From Rheum nobile (taxonomy: Eukaryota; Streptophyta; Magnoliopsida; Caryophyllales; Polygonaceae), in the NCBI GenBank assembly GCA_027886185.1, contig WOAB01000018.1, forward strand, positions 1,240,001-1,304,000: a stretch of DNA of 64,000 nucleotides, read 5' to 3'. Below the pieces are notes generated by a model, which was not told the DNA's origin, did not search any database, and saw only the letters and a list, made by a program, of their open reading frames with translations. How positions within the stretch are numbered: the stretch's first letter is position 1; each line of letters begins with the position of its first letter. This document shows, piece after piece, positions 23,511 to 33,876 of the stretch. The position numbers were made by a program, and so were the translations under genes.

Positions 23511-25820
23511 TTCGGCCATCCCTCCTCTGCCACTTTCCAAATTCTTCGTCAACAGCTTAGTTTGGATTCACCTATTGCTTTACAAAATGAATGTATTTCT
23601 TGTCAAATAAACAAGAGTCATAAACTCCCATTTCAAAAATCGACTCTTCGTTCAACTTATTTTCTTGAAGTTATTTTCTCTGATGTATGGACATCCCCTA
23701 TTTTATCTTATGATGGCTACAAATATTATGTGATTTTTGTTGATCATTATTCGCGTTATGTGTGGCTTTATCATCTTAAGAAAAAATCGGACGTTCATTC
23801 TACATTTGTCAAATTTCGATCCTTGGTTGAAAATTACTTCAAACAGAAAATAAAAGTACTTTATTCGGACAATGGTGGTGAATTCATGGCTTTAAAACAA
23901 TTTTTGAGTGACAACGGCATAAGTCATTTCACTTCTCCACCACATACTCCTGAATATAACGGTATTTCTAAACGCAAGCATCGTCACATCGTTGAAACTG
24001 GTCTCGCCCTCCTTAGTCACTCTGGCAGGCCGCTTGATCTTTGGCCTCATGCCTTTCTCACTGCGGTCTACCTCATCAATTGTCTCCCATCCATTGTCCT
24101 CCATCATAAATCCCCTTTCTCCATTGTTTTTAATCGTGAAGCAGATTATATGAAACTTAAGAGTTTTGGTTGTATGTGCTTTCCTTGGTTAAAACCTTAT
24201 TCATCTCACAAATTGGATTCTAGGTCTGTTGTTTGTGTTTTTGTAGGGTATTCAAGCAACCAAAATGCATATTATTGTATGGAACCAACATCAAGGAAAA
24301 TCTATACTTCCAGACATGTGCAATTTCTTCAGGATACTTTTCCCTTCAAATCTGCCTCACCACACCACCCACCACTACAACCAGGCGTCCATCCTGACGA
24401 GTGGGCCAGCCTGTCCCTTCCCATTCTTCGCCAGCCTACTCCTCCCAACATCCCAGTTGAATCGGCCCACTTAGGAAACCCACCCCTCACACACTCCACT
24501 CATCCCACAATATCCGCTCTGTTACCTGCTTCCACTCCCTCCTCTCATACCGGCCCACAAAACTCGCCAACAACCCCGACTGGACCTCGGACAACTCCCC
24601 TTACCCTTCCCACATCAGCGCCGTCCTACACCAAACCCACCTGGCTTTTCGCCGCTACCGCAAACAACACCACCTCTTCCTCAGCAGTTCCCCGATCGTG
24701 GCATTGTCACACGATCGAAGAATAACATAACCAAGCCTCTCACAAAAATGAACCTTTCCCTTCAAATCTCTCATCCCACTGAGCCAAAAACAATCACCCA
24801 AGCCTTGAAAGATCCCAATTGGCGGTCCGCAATACAACAGGAATTTGATGCTCTCCTCTCCAATTCAACACGGTCACTCGTTCCTACCTCGCCGACGCAG
24901 AATCTGGTAGGCTGCAAGTGGGTCTTCCGCGTCAAACACAATCCTGATGGTTCCGTTGATCGCCTCAAGGCCCGCCTCGTCGCCAAAGGATTCCACCAAC
25001 GGCCGGGTTGGGACTACACTGAGACGTTTAGCCCCGTGGTTAAACCAGTTACGGTTCGCATCGTTCTTGCTCTTGTTGTATCCAATGGTTGGTCCCTTCG
25101 CCAATTGGATATAAACAATGCTTTTTCTTCAAGGCTCCCTGTCTGAGGAAGTCTTCATGCACCAACCACCGGGGTTCGTCAATTCGGCACTTCCCGGTCA
25201 TGTTTGTCGTCTTAACAAGGCAATCTATGGACTCAAACAGGCCCCGCGGGCTTGGTACAATGAGCTACGGGGATTCCTTCTTCAGCTTGGTTTTGTAAAC
25301 TTTGTTGCCGATGCATCCTTATTTATTTTTCATCAGAAGCTGACCACAATATATCTTCTAGTGTATGTGGACGATATTATTGTTACAGGGAACAATCCGG
25401 CATCTGTACAAAATCTTGTAACCCGCCTCGCTGCCAAATTCTCTCTAAAGGATCTCGGTGCCTTGTCTTACTTTCTCGGCGTCGAAGTCATTCCTCATAA
25501 AGGTGGCCTCTTTCTCTCTCAGCGAAAGTATGTTCAAGATCTGCTGTTGAAGTCTGGTATGGAGGCAACCACTTCTGTTTCAACTCCTATGTCTGCCACA
25601 GAAACCTTGTTGAAGACTGCTGGCACACCTCTCCCATCTCCCTCCGACTACCGGATAGTTGTTGGCAGTCTTCAGTACTTGGGGTTGACAAGGCCGGACA
25701 TCGGCTACTCCGTCAACAAGCTCTCTCAATTTATGCAAGCTCCATAGACAACACATTGGGCGGCTCTCAAGCGTTTACTCCGCTATCTTGCAGGCTCTGC
25801 CGATCTTGGTATGATCTCTT
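23511..25820 (+). pseudogene. C1 integrase and reverse transcriptase (3' part of copia element)
   Basis: Continues the C1 frame from 2348. The integrase zinc region (CISCQINKSHK) precedes the DDE core (SDVWTSP, YSDNGGEF, then KRKHRHIVE) up to about 24,360. A Pro/Ser/Thr-rich linker follows. A frameshift at about 24,690 and another at about 25,120 separate the RT pieces. RT covers about 24,780-25,750 (KARLVAKGFHQ, LDINNAF, IYGLKQAPRAW, catalytic YVDDII at about 25,365). A TAG-type stop at 25,747 precedes the start of the connection region (HWAALKRLLRYLAG). The sequence then passes straight into E2-gene sequence at about 25,824, so RNase H, PPT and 3' LTR are missing. Confidence 0.9.
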
Positions 25821-25823
25821 CCG

Positions 25824-26160
25824 CTTGTATAAGTGCGGAAAGGTTTGCCTTAGTCTGTTGGGCACTTGGAGCGGGGCGAGTACCGAGCGCTGGCTTCCTC
25901 AAGAGTCCACCATGCTCCAAGTTTTGGTCTCTATACAAGCTCTCATCTTAAACTCAAAGCCATTCTTCAATGAGCCTGGGCGGCATGAAATAATATATAG
26001 GACAGGAGTCGAGGAGTTACAGCGAAGAAGGTGAACACCAGCAGCTCTGCTGATGAGTTCAAGTCGTTGCTTGCTCCGATGGTGCAGAATCTTGCTCAAG
26101 CCTTCATCAACAATGGATCAAGAGTCTGCCACAAGTTTAAATGGACCCATCATGTAGATC
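25824..26160 (+). pseudogene. 3' exon of the E2 ubiquitin-conjugating enzyme gene
   Basis: From 25,825 the frame reads LYKCGKVCLSLLGTWSG, then STMLQVLVSIQALILN and FFNEPG. This is the active-site part of the UBC fold in the large plant E2 enzymes (UBC23/24/25 type); the Cys in GKVCLSLL is the ubiquitin-accepting residue. The usual sequence after FNEPG is replaced by an unfamiliar tail ending in TGA at 26,032. Upstream UBC-domain exons are missing and copia RT sequence abuts directly. With 191-580 it makes the two remaining ends of one gene, or of two members of the same family; order and orientation agree with one gene. Confidence 0.75.
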
Positions 26161-26347
26161 GAGTTTACACACAATATAAAATTGAAGAAGACTTTTGAAA
26201 TATAATTCAATTAGGATAACCTTCTTAATTTGCAGGGCATCATGTATTATTGCTAGTTATAATTTGATTGTCCTTTGATGGAGATTGTACCATCAATCTT
26301 GATTTGAACTCATTAAGTTGTGACTCAATAAACACATTAACTAGTAA

Positions 26348-26581
26348 GAGTGTGTTTGGCAAGGTCATAAAAGCAGCGTTTAGCGTTTTGAAAAAAATAA
26401 GGGTGTTTGACTGGTAACGATAGATGTAGCTTTTAATATTTAGTAGCGTTTGAAACGCTACTTTTTTTAATGCTACTCTCATTAGCGGTTCGATTTAAGC
26501 TAGTTCCAACCGCTCCTTCCACCACTATCGTTACCACTATGTCATCCGCTACCGCTACCACTAGACATGCCAAACAGGGCC
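26348..26581. mobile_element. Tourist-like MITE
   Basis: 234 bp flanked by TAA (26,345-26,347 and 26,582-26,584). Ends carry inverted TGTTTGGCA (GTGTTTGGCAAGG left, CATGCCAAACAGGG right), typical of PIF/Harbinger-derived MITEs. Inside is a perfect 19-bp palindrome around GCGTTTGAAACGC (about 26,452). No coding sequence. Confidence 0.65.
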
Positions 26582-26792
26582 TAAATAAATTGGATAAACG
26601 CCGGGTTTTTTTTGCTAGCTATATTTGGTTAGTTTGAGTTTGATATATTATACATTTCGGGTTTTTTTGGAATATAATTTATCTAGTATATAAGCTTGAT
26701 GAGTTATTTCTCATATTGTCAATGATATGCGCCTATGCGTTCGTGCCCGTTCAACCCCCAGTCTATGAGTCCACGGACTTTCACGTGTCCAT

Positions 26793-27122
26793 TTAGTGAT
26801 TTGTATGTCGGAGTTTTAGTTCTTTCAGGTTGTGATTCAACTGGAGTTTTAACATTTAAATTGTTTCGGGTTCGGGTCTGGGAAAGTTTGTTATATTAGA
26901 CATTATTATCCTTTTTCTTGATAGCTCCAAGTTATCAAGTGCTTAAATCCGGCCTACATTTATAAAAGAATTAGAATTGATTTTTTATAGTTACAGCTCG
27001 CGGATCCGTGGTTTCGAATTACATCGTTGCCTGATGATCATGACAAATTAACTAACGCAACGGAATATCAAACGACGTCGCATGAAGCGATTAAGGGCCG
27101 CGTAGCAGAAGGGGATCCAAAA
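26793..27122. repeat. Left copy of a 330-bp direct repeat
   Basis: Matches 30,876-31,205 with two mismatches seen by eye (near 26,811 and 27,001). It includes a copy of the CASP-like gene's 3' end (the bases equivalent to 31,079-31,205), here detached from the gene. The left edge joins unrelated DNA and the right edge joins S1-gene pseudogene sequence. Confidence 0.95.
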
Positions 27123-29495
27123 AGTCTAGAAGGCTCATTTTTTCTCTCAAGCCAAAGGAGAAAGTAGAGATGGTTGAGAAAAAAAGAAATCTCATGGTAA
27201 GGTGTTCTTGAATTCAGCAATCTATCTTTCTCGACTTAATAGCAAATTGTTAGCGTATCTAATCCCTATGCTCTGTAAAAAGCCAAAAAAAAAAGAGTTG
27301 ATTGAACCCATCATAATGAAGATTTCAGTTGTTGCATTAATTTGGTTGAAACAACTCCAGTGTCTATGTCTATGGATGTAAAAGACTAATAGGATACTAT
27401 TTTTCCTTGTCATGATTCCCTAGCCTTCTTTTTTGCATCAGTACAACAGTAATTGATGTGAAACATATTGCTTTCTAGCTTCAGTATATGGATGAACTTC
27501 TGCTGAACTTTTCACCTAGTTGTCATAGCTATTAACTTATTATACTTTCATCTTGTAAAGTTCAATTTAATTCTACATTTCTCGTTTGAAATTACTATGA
27601 GATCCATAAAAGATATGCGGTTTCAGCTCTCAAGCTTTACAACCTTTCGCAGGCAAGACTTAGCATTGGGGATGTTGTCAAATGCTCTATTACGAAGATA
27701 ACCTTCTTTGGTATATTTGTTGATCTTTCCAAGGTTAGAAAAAGAAATTAAAAGATGAAAACTGTCTTTTTCAGCTGTATCTAGTTTTCTTAAACTCTTT
27801 AACATGTTATATCATTCACCAAAATAAACAGTTCATATCAAAGAAACTGAGTGCATACTCCGTTGATATTGTAGGTTGATGAAGGAGTACCAGCTCTTAT
27901 ACACCAGACAGAAGTGTCCTGGGATTCAAGTGTAAACCCTGCATTAGACTTCAAAATCGGCCAGGTATATGTACTTTTTGCTCTCTGCTACATCCTATTT
28001 GAAGAAGGCGGGTTTCCATGGCTCTTCTTGAGAAGGTTTTTGGGTATCTCAATTGTTTTTCATTAATAAAGAAATCCATGAATTTAGATGGATTCGATCG
28101 AGAGCAATGGGTTTTATAAGAAAAAACTTCATTGAAGATGTTAGAAGGATTAAGGTCAGGTTACAGTCTAAGCAAGAGTTGCACCACAATTTGCATATGC
28201 AATCTCCTCTACAAGTCTACATACAACTGAAATAGATTGTGAAAGTATCATTTGAGTGGGCAGTGTAACATTTTCTGACTTCCATACCGAACATTGTGTT
28301 ATCTGTTCTTGATCTTACATGTCCGTGTCAATCTGGTCATTTTATGTTATAGATTAAAATTAAATACTGAAAGCCTTAATAACACTTCAGAAACTATATT
28401 TTTCTTTATCTTCTAACCTATACTACTCTACATATTGTTTCCCCCACAGATTTTGGAGGCAAAGGTTATTGAACTTTTATTGGACGTTTATCTTCAAGAG
28501 AACTTGCAGTAGACCTATATTAAATCTGTGTCATTTTTCACATGCTACGGCAGCCAGATCCATTGAGTGAAGCATCGGAGTGTGTGGTTGGAGATACCAA
28601 CACCTTAAATGACAGATTTGAATCTTCACAGACTGATACTGAGGTTTCACTCTTCCCATATGTCCTGCATCTTCATAAGATAGGCTCCATGAACTATTTT
28701 GTTCTGTGGTTTTATCACATAAGCGTTTTCAGTGTCTTATGATTTATGAGCTTCTAGTGGTGTTATGTGCTCAACTTTAATAGTAATCAATATGAATTGC
28801 TGTACTAGTGGACTGAGGTGGATTCGTTAATCAAAGAACTTGAATCAGTTGAAGGAGTGCAAAGTGTATCGAAGGGCCGGTTTTTCTTAAGCCCTGCCTT
28901 AGCTCCAACTTTCCAGGTATGAACATTTTCTGATCAATACAGGACAGGACTACTACCATATGTTTTTTAATAACTAGTATTATGCTCGTTCTTTCACACA
29001 CGGGAAGTTAGGATAAACGTGTTATGGATCTCTACAACCTGTGTTTTTTTCACAAAATTTGACCATTTGAAAACAATTTAACCTGGAGAGGACATGAAAT
29101 TACTAATCTATTGAACCTTGAATCTAAATCTAGTGTCTTTGTGAATCTTCTTTTGACAGGTATACATGGCGTCTGTGTTTGAAAGCCAATACAAACTACT
29201 AGCTCGGGCGGGAAACAAAGGACAAGAGGTAAGCTTGGGAAGTTTGTTCTACGGTAGTTGTCTGAGAAGATTGTTGCATGTTTGTTAAAATAGCTACTGT
29301 TACCTACAAGATTTTTTTTTTTTTTTTTATATACTATACGATCATAGAGGAACAAAATCTTGAAGAACATGGTCAAAAAAATTCAAAGAAATCTTGAAGA
29401 ACTTGGTTATGACGGGATTAGTTCTTCGATGTCAGGTTGCATAAAGCTGAAATTTGAGATTTTCTCTAGAAGTAGTACCATACTCATAAATTAAG
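27123..29495 (+). pseudogene. Fragment of a plastid S1-domain RNA-binding protein gene (PDE338-like)
   Basis: Exon-like blocks with intact splice borders are present. At about 27,653-27,739 is GDVVKCSITKITFFGIFVDL, an S1 domain. At 27,875-27,964 is VDEGVPALIHQTEVSWD. At about 28,450 is ILEAKV, followed by damaged sequence with a stop. At about 28,545-28,641 is DPLSEASECVVGD. At 28,809-28,916 is SLIKELESVEGVQSVSKGRF, and at 29,160-29,228 is VYMASVFESQYKLLARAGN. Order and wording match the C-terminal half of the chloroplast S1 protein family of Arabidopsis PDE338. The first S1 domain, transit peptide and last exon are absent, and the block at 28,450-28,540 has indels. Introns are kept, so this is a DNA-level copy, not a processed one. 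Non-functional. Confidence 0.75.
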
Positions 29496-30855
29496 AGGTT
29501 TAAGGCTAGGTTAGTCATTCTTGGCAATCATCAAGTCGAAGGGATCGACTATTCCGACACCTTTGCTCCCGTAGTAAAAATGGTCACGGTCCGCTCCTTC
29601 TTGGCTGTGGCGGCTGTTCGCAAGTGGGAACTCCATCAAATGGATGTCCACAATGCTTTCCTCCATGGCGATCTAGATGATGAGCTCTACAGGAAACCTC
29701 CTCCGGGCTTTCACACTCCTAATGGAGGAGTTGTATGCAAGCTTCAAAAATCATTGTATGGCCTTAAGCAAGCTCCGAGGTGTTGGTTTGCCAAACTGTC
29801 GACATCCTTAAAGAGGTATGGCTTTCGTCAATCACATTCTGACTACTCTCTATTTGGTTACAATCAAGGATTCGTTCAAGTCTATGTTTTGATATATGTG
29901 GATGACTTAATAATTTCTGGGAATGATGGCACTGCGGTGACCAAATTCAAATCATATCTCAGTAAATGTTTTAAGATGAAGGATTTAGGTCCCTTGAAGT
30001 ACTTCCTTGGCGTCGAAGTCGCTCGTTCTCCGGAAGGCATATATTTGTGCCAACGCAAGTATGCTCTAGACATCATTAAGGAGGCCGGCCTCTTGGGGGC
30101 TAAACATGTGGCCTTCCCCATGGACTCTCACCACACCTTGGCCAAGTCCTCCTCGCCTACAATGAAGAACTCCGAAGCTTATCGTCGTTTGGTTGGAAGA
30201 CTCATATACCTATGCTTCACACGACTGGATTTGGCATACTTCGTCCATATTCTATCTCAATTCCTAAAAGAGCCTATTGTGGAACAATGGAATGCAGCAA
30301 TCCGGGTCGTGCACTATCTCAAAGGGCATCCTGGACAAGGAATCATGTTGCGGGCTGACGCTTCTCTTCAACTCCGCGGATGGTGTGACTCGGACTGGGC
30401 AAGCTGCCCCATTTCATAACGGTCTCTGTCGGGGTGGATTGTATTTCTCGGGTCCTCTCCTATTTCATGGAAGACAAAGAAGCAAACCACCGTGTCCCGC
30501 TCATCGGCCGAAGCAGAATACCGTTCGATGGCAGCTCTCACATGTGAGCTGAAGTGGCTCAAAGGCGTCTTAGCTGACCTCAATTAATGTTCATCACACG
30601 CAGCCCATAAATCTGTTTGGTGATAGTCAATCCGCTCTCCACATTGCCAACAACCCGGTGTATCACGAGAGGATCAAACACATCGAGGTCGACTGTCATT
30701 TCCTCCGTGATGAAATCACAAACGGTACTCTCCTTCCGTCCTATGTCCATACGAGCACTCAACTTGCGGACATGTTTACAAAGGCTTTGGGGCGATCTCC
30801 GTTTCATCGTCTTCTAAGCAATTTGGGCATTCATGACTTACATGCTCCAACTTGA
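29496..30855 (+). pseudogene. Truncated copia element C2: RT and RNase H
   Basis: Begins abruptly inside the RT (KARLVILGNHQVEG) and carries LHQMDVHNAFLHGDL, SLYGLKQAPRCWF and catalytic YVDDLII (about 29,895). One frame is open at 29,580-30,419. A frameshift at about 30,410 is followed by RNase H (SRSSAEAEYRSMA, ADMFTKALG) to the end at 30,855, with a stop near 30,585. No gag or integrase is present. A different copia lineage from C1, judged by the RT wording. A purine tract (TTGAGGGAGGA) at 30,852-30,862 precedes an LTR-like segment. Confidence 0.88.
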
Positions 30856-30862
30856 GGGAGGA

Positions 30863-31078
30863 TGAAGAGATTTAATTAGTGATTTGTATGTCTGAGTTTT
30901 AGTTCTTTCAGGTTGTGATTCAACTGGAGTTTTAACATTTAAATTGTTTCGGGTTCGGGTCTGGGAAAGTTTGTTATATTAGACATTATTATCCTTTTTC
31001 TTGATAGCTCCAAGTTATCAAGTGCTTAAATCCGGCCTACATTTATAAAAGAATTAGAATTGATTTTTTATAGTTACA
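30863..31078 (+). repeat. Likely 3' LTR of C2
   Basis: Starts TGAAGAG right after the polypurine tract and ends GTTACA, about 216 bp, with a TATA-like TTTATAAAAG at 31,043. Most of it is shared with the left 330-bp repeat copy (from 26,793), which would then be a partial LTR. No TSD or full 5' LTR is seen, so the call rests on the PPT and the TG..CA ends. Confidence 0.5.
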
Positions 31079-31205
31079 GCGCGCGGATCCGTGGTTTCGA
31101 ATTACATCGTTGCCTGATGATCATGACAAATTAACTAACGCAACGGAATATCAAACGACGTCGCATGAAGCGATTAAGGGCCGCGTAGCAGAAGGGGATC
31201 CAAAA
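30876..31205. repeat. Right copy of the 330-bp direct repeat
   Basis: Partner of 26,793-27,122. It covers most of the LTR-like segment plus the 3' flank and last codons of the CASP-like gene, whose stop codon is at 31,174-31,176. Confidence 0.95.
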
Positions 31206-31990
31206 GGGTGTGGACGGTGGCAAGGACGAGTAAAGCGTAGGCGGCTGCTCCGATGAAGCCGGCGACGAGAGCGGCGGTGACGCGGTCGCAGAAGCTGGAG
31301 ACGAAGCCGCAGACGGGGAGATAGCCTGTATACGGATTTCCGTTCCGAAGCATAAGACCCACAGCTAATGCAGCGGCTATGCTTGAAGTCAGCATCATTG
31401 TGATAACCTGTACAAAGTTTAATTTCACATATTAGTACATTTCTAATACGAATCTTTGGATCCGGATGGGTGAATCAAATAATTTAACTTAGGTAACTTT
31501 TAGGGTGTGTGGTTTCGAATTACGGTTGTAAGCACTTGGCTAATCCAATCCTAACTCTAAAGCTATTAGGCATGATAACCCATAATTCAATCATGTACAC
31601 AATCAAAATGAATATCCGATTTGGACATAAGAGACCAAAAAATAACATACCGCGTCAACGGCGAAGACTAGTTTCCAGAGCAAACTATGAGCTGGTAGGA
31701 ATAATACTAGAAGACTGTACACAGCGGCAACTGCATTCACTACAAAGAAGAACCTGATCCATGAAAATGAACACATTAGTAAAAATATCTCAAGAAAAAG
31801 AGATTAACAGAGTAGTATCTAAATCTAATACTTACTGGAAGGCGGGGATATGGGAGTACTTTATTCCGAAAGCAAAGACCAAGAACTGGGTCTCCTCACG
31901 GCTAGTAAACATGATAACGGCGGCAAGAGCCGTGGCCAAGAACCCTATCGCCCTCAGCACCATGGCTCCTACTCTCTTCGTCTTCCCCAT
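31174..31990 (-). CDS. CASP-like protein (CASPL1C-type), three exons
   Basis: Exons on the minus strand are 31,990-31,836, about 31,753-31,652 and 31,407-31,174, with GT..AG borders at each intron. The joined product is 163 residues, the usual size. It is a four-helix membrane protein: TM1 about 11-30, TM2 53-71, TM3 82-106, TM4 129-155. The conserved Arg in TM1 (VLRAIGF) and Asp in TM3 (FAVDAV) of the CASP/MARVEL fold are present, as is the LPVCG..SSFCDRVT loop with its two Cys residues. CASP-like proteins sit in the plasma membrane and relate to the Casparian-strip scaffold proteins. The last nine codons lie inside the 330-bp repeat, yet the DPLLL ending looks normal for the family, so I take the gene as intact. 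Start ATG is at 31,988-31,990. Expression unknown. Confidence 0.85.
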
Positions 31991-33806
31991 GGATTCGTAC
32001 GTGCAGCAACTTTGTGTTTGTGGTGAACAAGGAATTAAGCTATGTAGAGGAATTAGTGTTTTTGAGGTGTGGGGAAAATGTGAAGATTTATAAGGAAATT
32101 AACAATGGCACGGTGGAAGCATAAATTAATTAGGTGTTTATTTGTATATCAGCAGATCATCCAAGTGTTTGCCATTGAGGGTATCGTTACAACTTTACAG
32201 AAGTAGATTCAGTTTGTTCAATTTCTCAACTACCATCTTTTGACAACAATCTTTTTTTATCATAAAAAAAGCAAGCTAAGATATATAGGAGGTATTCTCT
32301 TGGAGTTTTGTTCAAAGATGAGATCAGCTTATATATAATATATAGTTGAATTTATGGGCCATGGTCTTACAGTACATATATAGGGGCGTACGTTATTTCA
32401 AAGTTAAGTGTACATAGGGGTTTTAACCGTATGTCAAAAAAAACAACATTCTTATTTCCTTTTTGAAGCACCGTCGAATTTAACTTGCACCCAATTTGAA
32501 CTTGGGTATACATTAAAATCTTGATTATTTTTTTCTATTGAGGAGTTGACTTTAATCATGCATGAAGGTTTTAAAACTGATCAAAATAACTTGATTTTGA
32601 ATAAGAACACAAAAATAAGTTCAGTCTTGAAGTCAAAATCACCTATTAGCTAGGTTTTAAGTTTTAGGACAACACTGTTTAGATTTGACTTGCTTGATAA
32701 TGGAAATTTTACTACATTAAAAACAAAATAACCCTAACTTGGTAGTTAAATGACAAGTTATTATTTGGTGGGAATAAAAGTGTCCGTTTTAAAGGCGTTG
32801 GATGAGATAAGACAACATTAAACAAACAACCATAAGTATATCACTCAGGGGTTTGTTTCATATGAATTAGTATAATTTGGGCTAGGTCTCTTCAAGATGG
32901 TTGCTTTTGTATAAAAAGTGAACGATGTACATATAATACAAAATATTTATATTTAGGACAATATTTTATGCACTTCAAAAATCATCCTAGGTAGGAATTT
33001 ATGCTCTTTAAAAAACACATACAGAGTATATTTTTCCCTATGGTGGTTTCAAACTAGAAAAATAAATGCTGGAGTTTGAGAAACTTCACTTGACTATAAG
33101 AACCATAAATGTGTGTTCTTAAACTACATAAATTTTCGCTTAAATCTGCATATATTTTATATTCGATAATTTTTTATAACTTATGCCTTAAGGGCATATG
33201 TTAAGATTCTTTATATAAAAATTTTTGATTATATATTAAGTTTAAAAAAAAAATAAAAAAAAATGAATTCATCCTTTTCTATTTAGGATTTATTTTTCTT
33301 AAAAGGAATTATTAATCTATGTCCTACAAACCGTTTTATATTATACTATTGCATGTGGCATGAGAAAGACCGTTTTTTCCCTAGTAATACTAACAACAAT
33401 AATCATTGCATGCTATATTTTCCCTGACTTCTGAGTTCTTGGTGAAGCTGTTCGCCAAATTAGCATACAGGTTGTCAAAGGAGCTGAACTCAGCAGTCAC
33501 CATCACTAATGCAATTCACTTCCCCATTAAAAAACAGAGAATTTTTTTTTCTGGTCTGAAAAAAAACAAATAAAGTGAGTTCACGGAAAATGAGTAACAT
33601 CCCAAAGTCAAAACAAATTCAACCAAAAATCAAATTGAATTTTAATAGTATTGTACATACTCGATCCAAAAATTCATTAGAGAGAGAACTTTTTAAGGTC
33701 ACTTTTATAAATGTGGACCCTATAGTTGCTTTTGGGCCATTTTCCTAAACAATATCAAACACTCCGTTTAAAACGGAAAACGGAAAAAAAAAAAAAAAAA
33801 AAAAAA
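31991..33806. other. AT-rich intergenic DNA
   Basis: Upstream of the CASP-like gene (about 32,000-32,400 should hold its promoter and 5' leader). It has many A or T runs, including poly-A at 33,243-33,263 and 33,784-33,807. No ORF with recognisable content on either strand. Confidence 0.7.
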
Positions 33807-33876
33807 AGGTTCCACCGAGATTTGAACGGGTTACTGGATTCAGAGTCCAATGTCCTGACCGCTAGACCATGGAACC
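33807..33876 (-). tRNA. tRNA-Gln(CUG), probably a pseudogene
   Basis: On the minus strand it starts GGTTCCATGG and pairs GGTTCCA with TGGAACC (7-bp acceptor stem). D stem GTCT/GGAC, anticodon stem TTGGA/TCCAG and loop CTCTGAA give anticodon CTG (Gln). The T arm reads CCCG-TTCAAAT-CTCGG: two bases (AG) expected in the 5' T stem are missing, so the stem cannot form fully and the gene is 70 rather than 72 bp. A run of about 24 T follows on the minus strand, a strong Pol III stop signal. No CCA is encoded, as usual for plants. Confidence 0.8.

Noticed and set aside
26793..31205. A complete LTR element with the 330-bp repeats as its LTRs
   Set aside because: No primer binding site follows the left copy, the inside starts with a host gene fragment, and the right copy contains codons of the CASP-like gene.
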